Of a DNA stretch of 64,000 bases, positions 17,777 to 27,834 are shown one piece after another. Under the pieces are notes generated by a model. The model was not told the origin of the DNA and did not search any database. It worked only from the letters and a program-made list of their open reading frames with translations. Source of the stretch: Rheinheimera sp. 4Y26 (GTDB taxonomy: Bacteria > Pseudomonadota > Gammaproteobacteria > Enterobacterales > Alteromonadaceae); assembly GCF_025245835.1 (NCBI RefSeq), contig NZ_JAOBWS010000001.1, forward strand, positions 859,655-923,654. Reading direction: 5' to 3'. How positions within the stretch are numbered: the stretch's first letter is position 1; the number at the start of each line of letters is the position of its first letter. The translations under genes and the position numbers were made by a program.

Positions 17777-19890
17777 GGTTCTGCCTGAATCGTCGGACCA
17801 AACTGCTGACTGGCCAGATAGTCATAAATGGCCTGTTGCGAGCGGATATTCTTTTTATTGCCCCGTTTGACGTAGGCATTCTGTTGTAACTGGTCAATGA
17901 TACGGGCTTTCACGTTGTCGTGCCATTGCAAATCAAGGATCGTCATAATTTGCTGTTTAATGCGCGCATCATAAATAGGTACGCCCACTTCCACCCGCTG
18001 GTCGATATTACGGGTCATCCAGTCGGCAGACGACAGGTATAAGTCGATGTCACCGCCGTTATGGAACTGATAGACCCGCGCATGTTCCAGATATTTATCC
18101 AGTACGCTAATGACCTTAATATTGTGGCTTTTGCCGGGGATGCCAGGCACTAAAGAGCACATACCACGAATGATCATGCGGATCTTTACCCCGGCCTGAC
18201 TGGCTTTATAAAGTAAATCCACAATGTCATTGTCGACCAGATTATTAATTTTCAGCAGAATTTCGGCTTTGCGGCCACTGACGGCAAAGTCAATTTCCCG
18301 CTGAATAAGGCCGGTTAGTTTAGTGCGGCTCCAGGTGGGGGATACTATTAAGTGATTAAATTTAAATGGTTTATAGCTGTATTCTATAAACTCAAACACC
18401 TGATCCACTTCATCACAAATTTCACCATGACAGGTAAATAGGCTCATATCGGTATAAACCCGGGCGGTTTTTTCATTAAAGTTGCCGGTGCCGATATGGG
18501 CGTATTTCACAATTTTGCCTTTTTCCTGGCGGCTGATTAAACAAAGTTTGGAGTGAATTTTTAACGTAGTGAGGCCAAACACCACCTGGATGCCAGCCTG
18601 CGTCATGCGCCTGGCCCAGTGAATATTGTTTTCTTCATCAAAACGGGCTTTGAGTTCCACCACCACTGTGACTTTTTTGCCGTTACGCACCGCATCCAGC
18701 AGTGAATGAATGACCCGCGAGTTTTTCGCCACCCGGTACATGGTCATCTTGATCGAGGTGACTTTCGGGTCAAAGGACGCCTGGCGTACCCATTCGGTAA
18801 AATAGGTAAAGTTGTGATAGGGGTAATGCAACAGCACGTCATTGCTGCGAATGGCATCAAAAGTGGTGGTGTGCTGCTCAAAATCCGGGCTTGGCAAAGG
18901 CGGCAGCGGCGGATATTCCAAACTGGCGTGGCCAATATTCGGGAAGCTGATAAAGTCTTTAAAGTTGCGGTAGCGCGAGCCCGGAATAAGCGAGTCAAAA
19001 GAGCTGGCACCAAGCTGTTTTTTCAGAATTTTCAGCATGTGCTCCGGCATAGTGGCGTCGTATACCAGCCGCACCGGCTCAGATTCCAGTCGCTGGCGAA
19101 TACCTCTGGACATTTTATCCAGCAGGCTTTGGTCCAGCGTATCACTTAAATTGTATTCGGCGTCTTTGGTCAGTTTGAGCGAAAAAGCCTGAATGTCACA
19201 GAATTCAAAAAAACCACGGAATAAGTCGTGCAGGCAATGAATGATCAAATCATCCAGCATCATAAACTGGTGACGGTAACGGCCGCGTTTTTTGGTTTTG
19301 TTTAAATAAATCGGCAGTTCAATAAAACGTGACACTTCTTCGGTCGGCACCTGCACTATGGCGTATTCGGCTTTATTGGCGCCTGTCATTTCCACCATCA
19401 GATAAGTGGCGTTGTCTTCTAACCGTTTTGACAGTTTTAAATCTTCATTCGACAGCAGAATAGGGGAAATATGCCGCAGCACCCGTTCACGGAAATAAGT
19501 GCGTACCCAGGCCGACTGGGATTCATTGAGTTTATGCTGGTCGATAAATTCAATATTGTGTTTACGCAGCTCCAGCAACAGAGTTTGGTAAATGCCATTA
19601 AATTTGTCGCCCAACCGCAATACCTGGCGCTGGATATCCAGCATCAGCTGTTCGGCATCTTCTTCATCTGCCTGATATTTTTTCAGTAAAATACGTCTTT
19701 TAACGTCTGCAACCCGCACCCGGTAAAACTCATCCATATTATTGGAATAAATACCTAAAAAGCGCAGCCGTTCAATCAGCGGGTTGCGTTCATCTGCTGC
19801 TTCCTGCAGCACACGTTCATTAAAGGCTAACCAGCTCAGTTCTTTGGGGAAATAATGCAATTCAGTTACTGTCTGTTGTTGTGCATTCAT
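17773..19890 (-). CDS. ppk1: polyphosphate kinase Ppk1
   Basis: A 705-residue Ppk1 that makes polyphosphate from ATP reversibly. N-terminal domain FPKELSWLAFNERVLQEA and FLGIYSNNMDEFYRVRVADVKRR (in parts); PLD-like catalytic domains with the autophosphorylated His region TLKIHSKLCLISR, YAHIGTGNFNEKTARVYTD and the second motif SSADWMTRNIDQRVEVGVPI. Its stop overlaps the ppx start by four bases, giving translational coupling. A PhoB-type operator lies just upstream, consistent with polyphosphate synthesis being part of the phosphate-starvation response. Confidence 0.96.
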   Translation of the reverse strand: MNAQQQTVTELHYFPKELSWLAFNERVLQEAADERNPLIERLRFLGIYSNNMDEFYRVRVADVKRRILLKKYQADEEDAEQLMLDIQRQVLRLGDKFNGIYQTLLLELRKHNIEFIDQHKLNESQSAWVRTYFRERVLRHISPILLSNEDLKLSKRLEDNATYLMVEMTGANKAEYAIVQVPTEEVSRFIELPIYLNKTKKRGRYRHQFMMLDDLIIHCLHDLFRGFFEFCDIQAFSLKLTKDAEYNLSDTLDQSLLDKMSRGIRQRLESEPVRLVYDATMPEHMLKILKKQLGASSFDSLIPGSRYRNFKDFISFPNIGHASLEYPPLPPLPSPDFEQHTTTFDAIRSNDVLLHYPYHNFTYFTEWVRQASFDPKVTSIKMTMYRVAKNSRVIHSLLDAVRNGKKVTVVVELKARFDEENNIHWARRMTQAGIQVVFGLTTLKIHSKLCLISRQEKGKIVKYAHIGTGNFNEKTARVYTDMSLFTCHGEICDEVDQVFEFIEYSYKPFKFNHLIVSPTWSRTKLTGLIQREIDFAVSGRKAEILLKINNLVDNDIVDLLYKASQAGVKIRMIIRGMCSLVPGIPGKSHNIKVISVLDKYLEHARVYQFHNGGDIDLYLSSADWMTRNIDQRVEVGVPIYDARIKQQIMTILDLQWHDNVKARIIDQLQQNAYVKRGNKKNIRSQQAIYDYLASQQFGPTIQAEP

Positions 19891-19923
19891 AAGGTGACCA
19901 TCATCCGCGGGGGTTGCGGCACT

Positions 19924-19954
19924 CTATGGCAATTTGATGAAAGATTTATGAACA
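19924..19954 (-). promoter_or_regulatory. likely Pho box before ppk1-ppx
   Basis: On the minus strand TTCATAAATC, TTTCATCAAAT and TGCCATAGAGT place three (T/C)CAT cores exactly 11 bp apart, about 35-65 bases before the ppk1 start, in the activating orientation. It is weaker than the pstS site because the G of the GTCAT core is missing in two units. Confidence 0.5.
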
Positions 19955-19980
19955 AGATAGCCGCAGCGGGCTATCTTGTC
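19951..19980 (-). terminator. hairpin between gcvR-like gene and ppk1
   Basis: Stem ACAAGATAGCC/GGCTATCTTGT with a 6-base loop just after the GcvR-like stop on the minus strand, followed by a weak T tract. It probably ends the gcvR-like transcript and touches the putative ppk1 Pho box. Confidence 0.5.
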
Positions 19981-19994
19981 TGTTTCTTTGTGTA

Positions 19995-20501
19995 TTAATG
20001 CAGATTTTCAACATCGACCACCACATCAGAAGCAATAGCTTCCAGCGCGCGGACCACTTCTTCTTTATTTAAGCCTTGTGGTAATTCCACTGTGGCGATA
20101 GCGTTAAACAGCGGCACCCCCCAGTTTGGTGCACTTTGTTTTGAGCTTTCAAAGTGAATAATGTTGGTGCCTTTGTGTTTAATCACCGAAGACAGCTCCC
20201 GCACTATGCCAGGCCTGTCGTTGCCGGTGATGACAAACTTCAGTTGTTGCTGTGGATTGACTTTAGACTCCATGCCCTGATGGATTTTAACGTCCAGTTC
20301 CTGCATGGTTTCCAGCGCTGCAGTTAACGCAGCTGCGTTTTCTTCTGCCACTTCAACCTGTAATATACCGGCAAAATAACCGCCCAGATGGCTTAAGTTA
20401 CTGGCTGTCCAGTTGCCATGATGGGCATTAATCACAGTTGCCAGCTGTTCAACCAAACCTGCTTTATCTTTACCAATCAGTGTCAGAACCAACTGCTTCA
20501 T
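19995..20501 (-). CDS. gcvR: GcvR-like ACT-domain regulator
   Basis: A 168-residue protein with two ACT domains: residues 1-80 (LVLTLIGKDKAGLVEQLATVI, HLGGYFAGILQVE, split here) and 90-165 (KFVITGNDRPGIVRELSSVI). This is the glycine cleavage system repressor (GcvR) layout, where GcvR binds glycine and GcvA. The start at 20501 has AAGGA 8 bases upstream; a longer start would add 11 residues. It is alone on its strand, divergent from pstS. GcvR-like ACT proteins of this size may have other partners, so the symbol is moderate. Confidence 0.7.
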   Translation of the reverse strand: MKQLVLTLIGKDKAGLVEQLATVINAHHGNWTASNLSHLGGYFAGILQVEVAEENAAALTAALETMQELDVKIHQGMESKVNPQQQLKFVITGNDRPGIVRELSSVIKHKGTNIIHFESSKQSAPNWGVPLFNAIATVELPQGLNKEEVVRALEAIASDVVVDVENLH

Positions 20502-20689
20502 AGCGCAATTCCTTGTTTTTAAGTTGTACATCATTCACAAACTTGTTGTTGTAGTTTTAACTGCTCGGCGCTGGTATGTCCAGCGCGGGCGGCGGCGTTA
20601 GTCGCAAACAGCCGCTGAAATTTAGCAAGCCGAAACTATAGACCCTCATCCTGAAAACACCAGAGTGTAAAGTGGTAAAATTTATTGGT

Positions 20690-20744
20690 AGTCATAATAG
20701 TGTCATATTAGCTTCTTAAGATTGTCATATTCGACTCATAACAT
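20690..20744 (+). promoter_or_regulatory. phased PhoB operator of pstS
   Basis: Five units in exact 11-bp register: AGTCATAATAG, TGTCATATTAG, CTTCTTAAGAT, TGTCATATTCG and ACTCATAACAT. Three are strong GTCAT cores. The array ends about 55 bases before the GTG start of pstS, in the activating orientation. Confidence 0.85.
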
Positions 20745-20799
20745 AACTGTGATTCGAACCACAGGCCAACGCCTGATTTTGCCAACAGAGGACAGCATA

Positions 20800-21777
20800 G
20801 TGAAAGCTTTGAACATGTTAACTACCGCAACTTTGGTTGCCGCTACTTTATCTTTTAGTGTTGCCGCCAGTACCAAAGTGGATCCGGCGCTGCCAGATTA
20901 TCAAAAGGCTAGCGGTGTGTCGGGCAATATTTCCAGCATTGGTTCAGACACTTTAAACAACCTGATGACGTTATGGGCTGAAGACTACCGTAAGGTATAC
21001 CCGAACGTGAATATCCAAATTCAGGGCGCAGGTTCTTCTACTGCACCAACGGCCTTAACTGAAGGCACCGCCAACTTTGGCCCTATGAGCCGCGCGATGA
21101 AACCTTCTGAAGTGCAGGCTTTTGAAGCCAAATATGGTTACAAACCAACAGCAGTGCCTGTTGCCATTGACTTACTGGCTGTTTATGTCAATAAAGACAA
21201 CCCAATCAAAGGTTTAACTATTGCTGAGGTTGACGCTATTTTCTCAGCAACCCGCCGTTGTGCTTATAAAGAAGATGTCACACGCTGGGGTCAGCTGGGT
21301 TTAACAGGTGCATGGGCCAACCGTGACTTCACCGTTTACAGCCGTAACGCTGTGTCTGGTACCTACGGTTATTTTAAAGAGCACGCTTTATGTAACGGCG
21401 ACTTTAAAGCCAGCATCAACGAACAACCTGGTTCTGCTTCTGTAGTGCAGGGTGTCAGCGAGTCCATTAACGGTATCGGTTATTCAGGTATCGGTTATAT
21501 CACTTCGGGTGTTCGTGCTTTACCTCTGGCAAAAAAAGCCGGTGAGCCTTTTGTAGAGCCAACAGCAGACCACGCCTTAGATGGTAAATACCCACTGTCG
21601 CGTTTCCTCTACGTTTATGTAAACAAGCATCCAAACAAAGAATTAGCGCCAATGGAGCGTGAATTTGTCAAGATGGTGTTGTCAAAACGCGGTCAGGAAA
21701 TTGTGGTGCGTGATGGTTATGTACCAGTGCCAAATAAAGTTGCCGCCAAAGTGCTGGCTGAGTTGGGCATTAAATAA
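20800..21777 (+). CDS. pstS: phosphate ABC transporter, phosphate-binding protein PstS
   Basis: A 325-residue periplasmic phosphate-binding protein with a signal peptide (ending SVAAS). Phosphate-cage segments are visible: [36 protein letters not shown] and [16 protein letters not shown]. The GTG at 20800 is preferred because AGAGGA lies 7 bases before it and the protein then begins with the signal peptide; an ATG at 20722 would fall inside the PhoB array. A terminator follows, so pstS can be made in excess of pstC-pstA-pstB. Confidence 0.95.
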   Translation: MKALNMLTTATLVAATLSFSVAASTKVDPALPDYQKASGVSGNISSIGSDTLNNLMTLWAEDYRKVYPNVNIQIQGAGSSTAPTALTEGTANFGPMSRAMKPSEVQAFEAKYGYKPTAVPVAIDLLAVYVNKDNPIKGLTIAEVDAIFSATRRCAYKEDVTRWGQLGLTGAWANRDFTVYSRNAVSGTYGYFKEHALCNGDFKASINEQPGSASVVQGVSESINGIGYSGIGYITSGVRALPLAKKAGEPFVEPTADHALDGKYPLSRFLYVYVNKHPNKELAPMEREFVKMVLSKRGQEIVVRDGYVPVPNKVAAKVLAELGIK

Positions 21778-21810
21778 CCAGGCTATAGCACAACAACTTG
21801 CATGCAGAAT

Positions 21811-21843
21811 AACAACGGCGCCATTGGGCGCCGTTGTTTTTTT
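21811..21843 (+). terminator. terminator between pstS and pstC
   Basis: A perfect stem AACAACGGCGCC/GGCGCCGTTGTT with a 4-base loop and a run of T, 35 bases past pstS. It would lower readthrough into pstCAB. Confidence 0.9.
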
Positions 21844-21908
21844 CGCTGGGTCAGCGCATGGTGATGCAGCTTGCCGCCGGCTCAGAACGCTGATTTTCTC
21901 GTGCATTC

Positions 21909-21941
21909 TGACATTTTTGTGTCAGCTGTGTGACAAAAACG
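21909..21941 (+). promoter_or_regulatory. possible weak Pho box before pstC
   Basis: TGACATTTTTG, TGTCAGCTGTG and TGACAAAAACG are in 11-bp register, each with G at position 2 and C at position 4. It lies 75 bases before pstC and after the pstS terminator. Weaker than the pstS site; may allow a separate pstCAB promoter. Confidence 0.4.
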
Positions 21942-22015
21942 CACAATGTAATATTTCTGACATATTCCTGCTCTATAGTTTGCAGCATCCTAAAGTCAGA
22001 AGTGGATGTGCAACA

Positions 22016-24304
22016 ATGCAACCTAACCAAGCCAGTTCAGCCGGTGTGCAGAGCGATATTCAATCGCTGCTACCCAGTGGTGAACGCCGCGCCCGGTTAC
22101 GCCGTTGGCGTAGTCTGAAAGATCAAATGTCCCGTTATGGCATCGCCTTTGCCGGTATCAGTGTGGTACTGGCCTTTACCACTATTTTTGTTTACCTGTT
22201 CTCCGAAGTGGGGCCGATTTTTTCTTCGGCATCTGTTGAGCAGCAGCAGAGTTATCAAAGCCCGGAACAGCAGCCTGTTTTTGCCAATCTGGAACGTTAT
22301 GGTGAAGTTGGGTTGTTAGCGAATAAAGCGGGTGAGTTACAGTTTTTTAATGCCCAGACCGGTGAGCTGCGGCAAAAACTGCAGCTGGCCTTGCCAGAAG
22401 GCGCCAGTATTACCAGTTTTTCCCGTGGTGAGCCACGCTCAGGCATTATTGCTTTTGGTTTATCCAATGGTCAGGTGCTGGTGGTCAAACACGAATACAA
22501 CTTAAGTTATCCCAATGATAAAAGGTTGATATCGCCGGTCGTCACTTACCCGCTGGGCGAAACACCTTTGCAGCTGGACGCCAAACAACAGGCTATTTTA
22601 GCGTTGGCGGTGCAGGAAGGCCCTTCAGGCACAGCTATTACCGCCTTCACTGCAGATGGCCGTTTGTCTTACAACCTGTTTGAAGCTAAAACAGAGTTTT
22701 TAACCGGTGAAACAACGCTGGAACGCAGTGAATATCAGCTGCCGGACGCACCAAAAACAGTGTTAAAAATGCTGGTGGATACCACATTGCAAAACCTGTT
22801 TGTGGCTGACACCCAGGGCAATATTCATTATTACGACATCCGCGACCCGGCTACAGCCCGTTATGTAGAAGCTATCAGTGCGGTAAAAGCCGGCCAGACA
22901 CTGACTGCACTGGAGTTTTTAGTGGGCTCAGTGTCGCTGATCGCAGGTGGCAGTGACGGCTCACTCAGCCAGTGGTTTTTAGTGCGCGATGAGCACAACA
23001 ACTTCCACTTAAAACATATCCGTGACTTTGACCAGCACCCGGCCGCTATTGTGCAGATTGAACCTGAATATTCACGTAAGGGTTTTATGGCCATTGATGC
23101 CAAAGGTTATCTGGGCATTCATTACGGTACTTCTGCCCGTACTTTGTTGCTGGAGCCTTTGGGCGAGCAACTGCAGCCCGAGCGTATCGCCATTTCGCCA
23201 ATTAACCAAAGTTTCCTGGCCCTTGATAAAAACGGCACAGTGCAGCATTTTGCGCTGGAAAATGCCCACCCGGAAGTCAGCTGGAAAGCCATGTGGAATG
23301 AGGTCTGGTATGAAGGCCGCGCAGAAAAAGACTATATCTGGCAGGCATCTTCAGGCTCTGATGAGTTTGAAGCCAAAATGAGCCTGGTGCCGTTGGCGTC
23401 TGGTACCTTAAAAGCGGCATTTTTTGCCATGTTATTTGCTACACCGCTGGCACTGATGGGCGCTTTGTACACGGCGTATTTTATGGCGCCGGCGTTAAGA
23501 GGCAAGGTGAAGCCCACTATTGAAGTGATGGAAGCATTACCCACAGTGATCCTGGGCTTTTTAGCCGGCCTTTGGTTAGCGCCTTTTATTGAATCTTATT
23601 TAAGTGCGGTGTTCTCCATTTTACTGCTACTGCCGCTGATGATGATTGCTACCGCTTATCTGTGGCGTTATGCCCCGGAAAAACTGCGCTTTGCGCTCGG
23701 CCATGGCTGGGAAGTGGTGGTACTGATTCCGGTGATTATCCTACTGATTTACCTTTGTGTGCAGGCAAGCCCGGTCATTGATCAATGGTTTTTTGCCGGC
23801 AATTTACGCCAGTGGCTGACTGACAACGGCATTACTTACGATCAACGTAACGCGTTGGTGGTGGGCATTGCCATGGGTTTTGCCGTGATCCCCAATATCT
23901 TTTCAATTGCCGAAGATGCCATTTACAACGTGCCAAAACACCTGACCCAAGGTTCACTGGCGCTGGGTGCAACACCATGGCAAACCATGATGAATGTTGT
24001 GCTGCCAACAGCAAGCCCGGGTGTATTTGCAGCCGTGATGGTGGGTTTTGGCCGTGCTGTGGGTGAAACCATGATAGTGCTGATGGCCACAGGTAATAGC
24101 CCGATAGTGAACTTTAACCTGTTTGAAGGCATGCGTACTTTGTCGGCCAATATCGCAGTAGAGCTGCCGGAAACTGCTGTGGGCAGCACCCACTTCAGGG
24201 TGTTATTCCTGGCTGCGCTGGTGCTGTTGGTGTTTACCTTTATTTTTAATACTGTCGCCGAGTTGATCCGGCAGCGTTTACGTCAACGCTTCAGTAACCT
24301 GTAA
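22016..24304 (+). CDS. pstC: phosphate ABC transporter permease PstC (long form)
   Basis: A 762-residue permease, more than twice the E. coli length (319). One membrane helix near residue 50 (YGIAFAGISVVLAFTTIFVYLF, in parts) is followed by a large periplasmic insert of about 350 residues with repeated beta segments that look like a propeller (VGLLANKAGELQFF, IAFGLSNGQVLVV, LIAGGSDGSLSQWF), and then the MetI-type permease domain (about 450-750) with the EAA loop IPKHL-type segment [21 protein letters not shown] (in parts). Long PstC forms are known in marine gammaproteobacteria. The ATG at 22016 follows a modest GTGGATG Shine-Dalgarno. First gene of pstC-pstA-pstB-phoU. Confidence 0.92.
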   Translation: MQPNQASSAGVQSDIQSLLPSGERRARLRRWRSLKDQMSRYGIAFAGISVVLAFTTIFVYLFSEVGPIFSSASVEQQQSYQSPEQQPVFANLERYGEVGLLANKAGELQFFNAQTGELRQKLQLALPEGASITSFSRGEPRSGIIAFGLSNGQVLVVKHEYNLSYPNDKRLISPVVTYPLGETPLQLDAKQQAILALAVQEGPSGTAITAFTADGRLSYNLFEAKTEFLTGETTLERSEYQLPDAPKTVLKMLVDTTLQNLFVADTQGNIHYYDIRDPATARYVEAISAVKAGQTLTALEFLVGSVSLIAGGSDGSLSQWFLVRDEHNNFHLKHIRDFDQHPAAIVQIEPEYSRKGFMAIDAKGYLGIHYGTSARTLLLEPLGEQLQPERIAISPINQSFLALDKNGTVQHFALENAHPEVSWKAMWNEVWYEGRAEKDYIWQASSGSDEFEAKMSLVPLASGTLKAAFFAMLFATPLALMGALYTAYFMAPALRGKVKPTIEVMEALPTVILGFLAGLWLAPFIESYLSAVFSILLLLPLMMIATAYLWRYAPEKLRFALGHGWEVVVLIPVIILLIYLCVQASPVIDQWFFAGNLRQWLTDNGITYDQRNALVVGIAMGFAVIPNIFSIAEDAIYNVPKHLTQGSLALGATPWQTMMNVVLPTASPGVFAAVMVGFGRAVGETMIVLMATGNSPIVNFNLFEGMRTLSANIAVELPETAVGSTHFRVLFLAALVLLVFTFIFNTVAELIRQRLRQRFSNL

Positions 24305-24319
24305 GTTGGAGTCATAGTG

Positions 24320-25981
24320 ATGAAAGCGTGGTTTAGAACAGGAACGCCGTGGATTTGGTTAAATGCCGGTGCTATTGCCCTGAGTCTGGTGATGGTGCTT
24401 GGTGTGTTGGGCCTGATCACTGTGCAGGGCGCCAGTCATTTTTGGCCAGCCGATTTACAGCAGGTCAAACTGACCAAAGCAGATGGCAGTACCCAGGTAT
24501 TGCTGGCTGAGCTGGTCAGAACTGAAGAAGTCAGTGCCACTGTGCTGAAAGATTCGGGCATTAAACTCGAACAACAAGCAGAGTTTTATCAGCGCCATTT
24601 GTTAAAAATGGGCAACCGTGATTTATACGGCCGTGACTTCAGCTGGTATCTTGAGCCGCAATTATCTGACTGGTCACAGCCACAAGATGCCATCGTCATT
24701 GAGCGGCGCGAGTGGGGTAACTTCTATGGTTTCCCGCTGCGGTTGTTACAGGAGGGGCAGGTTGTGGCCGAAGGCGACAAACTGTGGCCTGAATTGCAGC
24801 AGCGTATTGCCCGTGCCAATGAAATTTACCAGCAAATTGCCTTGATTGAAAAAGGTGATATCGGCCGTATCAACAAAAAGCTGGAAGCGTTACGACTGGC
24901 TGAAAAAAAGCTGCAGCTGGCAGCAGCTGATGACGCTACAATGCAGGCACACAAGGCCGAAGCTGCTGTGGAAAAAGCGGCTCTGGATACTGAATACGCT
25001 GCCCTGCAACAACAGTTAGAGCAGCTGTATGCCGCCACCAAACGTGATGTATTACTGGTGCGCAGTGCCGAAGGCAAAGAGCTGGAAATTAGCCTTGGTA
25101 ATATAGTGCATGCGCATTTCCCCAATGCCATGAGCACGACAGACAAATTGCTGCATTATGTTGCTGCCATCTGGAATTTCCTTAGTGATGAGCCACGGGA
25201 AGCCAACACTGAAGGCGGTATTTTCCCGGCAATTTTCGGCACCGTCACCATGGTGATTCTGATGTCGATTATCGTCACGCCTTTTGGCGTGCTGGCGGCA
25301 ATTTATCTGCGCGAATATGCCAAAGATGGTCCGCTACTGCGGGTAATCCGGATTTCGGTGTACAACCTGGCCGGTGTTCCTTCAATCGTATACGGCGTTT
25401 TTGGTCTGGGCTTTTTTGTCTACATTATGGGCGGCAGTATTGATGCGCTGTTTTATCCGGAATCTTTACCTGCACCAACCTTTGGTACTCCGGGTTTATT
25501 CTGGGCATCACTGACACTGGCGTTATTAACTTTGCCGGTGGTTATTGTGTCCACCGAAGAAGGTTTGTCTCGTATTCCAAGCACTATCCGCATGGGCAGC
25601 CTGGCTTTGGGCGCCACCAAATCTGAAACCTTATGGAAAGTGGTGGTTCCGCTGGCAACACCCGCCATGATGACAGGGTTGATCCTGGCCATTGCCCGCG
25701 CTGCCGGTGAAGTGGCACCGCTGATGCTGGTGGGGGTGGTGAAACTGGCGCCGACTTTACCTGTGGACGGCAATTTCCCCTTTGTGCATTTAGACCAAAA
25801 AATCATGCACTTAGGTTTTCATGTTTATGATGTGGGTTTCCAGAGTCCGAACGTTGAAGCGTCACGGCCGCTGCTTTATGCCACAGCATTGGTGTTGGTG
25901 ATCCTGATTATGGTGCTGAACCTGGCTGCCATTCAGTTGCGCAACAGGCTGCGGGAAAAATACCGCAGTGAATCAGACTAA
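24320..25981 (+). CDS. pstA: phosphate ABC transporter permease PstA (long form)
   Basis: A 553-residue permease partner of PstC. It has an N-terminal membrane helix (about 15-35), a periplasmic/coiled-coil insert of about 250 residues ([20 protein letters not shown] then an Ala/Gln/Lys-rich helix), and the permease domain with [31 protein letters not shown] and the EAA segment [19 protein letters not shown]. It lies 15 bases after pstC. GGAG 8 bases before the ATG at 24320 sets the start; a GTG three bases earlier is possible. E. coli PstA has 296 residues, so both permeases carry matching periplasmic extensions. Confidence 0.92.
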   Translation: MKAWFRTGTPWIWLNAGAIALSLVMVLGVLGLITVQGASHFWPADLQQVKLTKADGSTQVLLAELVRTEEVSATVLKDSGIKLEQQAEFYQRHLLKMGNRDLYGRDFSWYLEPQLSDWSQPQDAIVIERREWGNFYGFPLRLLQEGQVVAEGDKLWPELQQRIARANEIYQQIALIEKGDIGRINKKLEALRLAEKKLQLAAADDATMQAHKAEAAVEKAALDTEYAALQQQLEQLYAATKRDVLLVRSAEGKELEISLGNIVHAHFPNAMSTTDKLLHYVAAIWNFLSDEPREANTEGGIFPAIFGTVTMVILMSIIVTPFGVLAAIYLREYAKDGPLLRVIRISVYNLAGVPSIVYGVFGLGFFVYIMGGSIDALFYPESLPAPTFGTPGLFWASLTLALLTLPVVIVSTEEGLSRIPSTIRMGSLALGATKSETLWKVVVPLATPAMMTGLILAIARAAGEVAPLMLVGVVKLAPTLPVDGNFPFVHLDQKIMHLGFHVYDVGFQSPNVEASRPLLYATALVLVILIMVLNLAAIQLRNRLREKYRSESD

Positions 25982-26076
25982 ACAAAACACAGAACAAGGG
26001 CAAAACGCTGGTTTTGCCGGCAAAAGGCAGGCCTGCTGCCTGCCAGAACAAATTTTGCAGTAATGAGAGAAGAATC

Positions 26077-26883
26077 ATGACCCAACAACAAATGATATTA
26101 AATGACGCCGAACTGAACCTGGCTAATGAAAAAATTAAATTAGAAGTCAACGATTTACGCTTGTACTACGGTGATTCACTGGCGCTGAAAAACATCAACC
26201 TGCGCATTCCGGAGAAGCGCGTCACTGCTTTTATCGGCCCTTCAGGTTGTGGTAAATCAACTTTGCTGCGCTGCTTTAACCGGATGAATGACCTGGTGGA
26301 TATTTGCCGCATCGAAGGCAAAATTCTGATGGATGGCCAGAATATTTATGACAAAAAAGTGGATGTGGCTGAGCTGCGCCGCCAGGTGGGTATGGTGTTT
26401 CAAAAACCAAACCCATTCCCAAAAACCATTTATGAAAACGTGGCTTATGGCCTGCGTTTGCAAGGGGTGAAAGACCGCCGTGTGCTGGATGAAGTGGTAG
26501 AAACTTCTTTAAAAGGCGCCGCACTCTGGAACGAAGTGAAAGACCGTCTGCATGACAACGCCTTTGGTTTGTCCGGTGGTCAGCAGCAGCGTCTGGTGAT
26601 TGCCCGTGCTATTGCCATCGAGCCTGAAGTGTTATTGCTCGACGAGCCGGCTTCTGCACTGGACCCGATTTCAACGTTAAAAATTGAAGAGCTGATTTAT
26701 GAGCTCAAAGACAAGTACACCATAGTGATAGTCACCCACAACATGCAGCAGGCAGCCCGTGTGTCTGACTATACTGCCTTTATGTATATGGGCGATTTAA
26801 TTGAGTTTGACGCCACCAACAAGATGTTTACCAATCCATCGCAACAGCAGACTGAAGATTACATCACAGGTCGTTTTGGTTAA
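26077..26883 (+). CDS. pstB: phosphate ABC transporter ATPase PstB
   Basis: A 268-residue ATPase that drives the Pst importer. Walker [10 protein letters not shown] (54-62), Q-loop [15 protein letters not shown] signature LSGGQQQR, Walker [13 protein letters not shown] and switch His in IVTHNMQQA are all intact. GAGAGAAG before ATG 26077 supports the start. The gap to pstA is 95 bases and to phoU is 30, so one operon is likely. Confidence 0.97.
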   Translation: MTQQQMILNDAELNLANEKIKLEVNDLRLYYGDSLALKNINLRIPEKRVTAFIGPSGCGKSTLLRCFNRMNDLVDICRIEGKILMDGQNIYDKKVDVAELRRQVGMVFQKPNPFPKTIYENVAYGLRLQGVKDRRVLDEVVETSLKGAALWNEVKDRLHDNAFGLSGGQQQRLVIARAIAIEPEVLLLDEPASALDPISTLKIEELIYELKDKYTIVIVTHNMQQAARVSDYTAFMYMGDLIEFDATNKMFTNPSQQQTEDYITGRFG

Positions 26884-26913
26884 GCGTTTAGGGCTTTAAT
26901 AGAGGAATTGATG

Positions 26914-27624
26914 ATGGATAAGCTGAATCTGACAAAACACATTTCCAGCCAGTTTAACGAAGAAATTGAACAAATCCGCAACCATGTGATGGCGATGGGT
27001 GGTTTGATTGAACAGCAACTGTCGGATGCGTTAACCGCTATTGCGCAAAACAACGCTGAGCTGGCGCAACAGGTGATTGCCACAGATTTAAAAGTCAATG
27101 AGTGGGAAATCCGCATTGACGGTGAATGTACCCGTATTATTGCTAAGCGCCAGCCGGCTGCCAGTGATTTGCGGCTCATTATGGCGATTATCAAAGCCAT
27201 TTCTGACTTAGAGCGCATTGGTGATGAAGCTGAGCGTATTGCCAAAGTGGCGCTGGAGTCATTTTCCAGTGCGCAGCAGGATTTGCTGGTCAATCTGGAA
27301 AATATGGGCCGTCATGTTGCCCAGATGTTACACGACGTGCTGGATGCTTTTGCCCGGATGGACGTGGAAGCTGCGTTGGCTGTGTATAAAGAAGATAAAA
27401 AAGTCGACCGCGAATATGAAGCTATCACCCGGCAGCTGATGACTTATATGATGGAAGACCCGCGCTCTATTCCAAAAATTATGAACGTGCTCTGGTCGGC
27501 CCGAGCGCTGGAGCGTATTGGTGACCGCTGTAAAAACGTGGCTGAATACGTGATTTCTTTTGTCAAAGGCAAAGATGTGCGGCACAGCGACGAAGACAGC
27601 CTGGAGCAAAATGCCCGCAGCTGA
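26914..27624 (+). CDS. phoU: phosphate signalling protein PhoU
   Basis: A 236-residue all-helical protein with two PhoU three-helix repeats; each carries the metal-binding type motif ([15 protein letters not shown] and [18 protein letters not shown]). It links the Pst transporter state to PhoR. It starts at the second of two adjacent ATGs, with AGAGGA 7 bases upstream, and matches E. coli PhoU from residue 1 (MDSLNLNKHIS there, [11 protein letters not shown] here). Last gene of pstCAB-phoU. Confidence 0.97.
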   Translation: MDKLNLTKHISSQFNEEIEQIRNHVMAMGGLIEQQLSDALTAIAQNNAELAQQVIATDLKVNEWEIRIDGECTRIIAKRQPAASDLRLIMAIIKAISDLERIGDEAERIAKVALESFSSAQQDLLVNLENMGRHVAQMLHDVLDAFARMDVEAALAVYKEDKKVDREYEAITRQLMTYMMEDPRSIPKIMNVLWSARALERIGDRCKNVAEYVISFVKGKDVRHSDEDSLEQNARS

Positions 27625-27834
27625 TCGCTTGCTTTGCCCGTCATTCAAGCGTTTAGAAAACAAAAAGAAAGAGCCTTGTAGCTCAATCAGAAAAATAACC
27701 GGCAATGCAGCCAGTTCTGACTAAAATTCAGGCTGGCTTTTGTATTTTCAGTGCAGAATTCGTTTTTATTCAGCACCTGATGCAGTACAATGCGCGCCGA
27801 CTTTCGTCCATTTAAAAAACCAAGAGGCACACTT

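Noticed and set aside
20722..20799. Longer pstS start at ATG 20722
   Set aside because: The ATG lies within the PhoB operator array and would place 26 residues before the signal peptide; GTG 20800 has the ribosome-binding site.
21659..22015. N-terminal extension of pstC back to 21659
   Set aside because: It would overlap the pstS coding end and the pstS terminator; ATG 22016 begins the protein.
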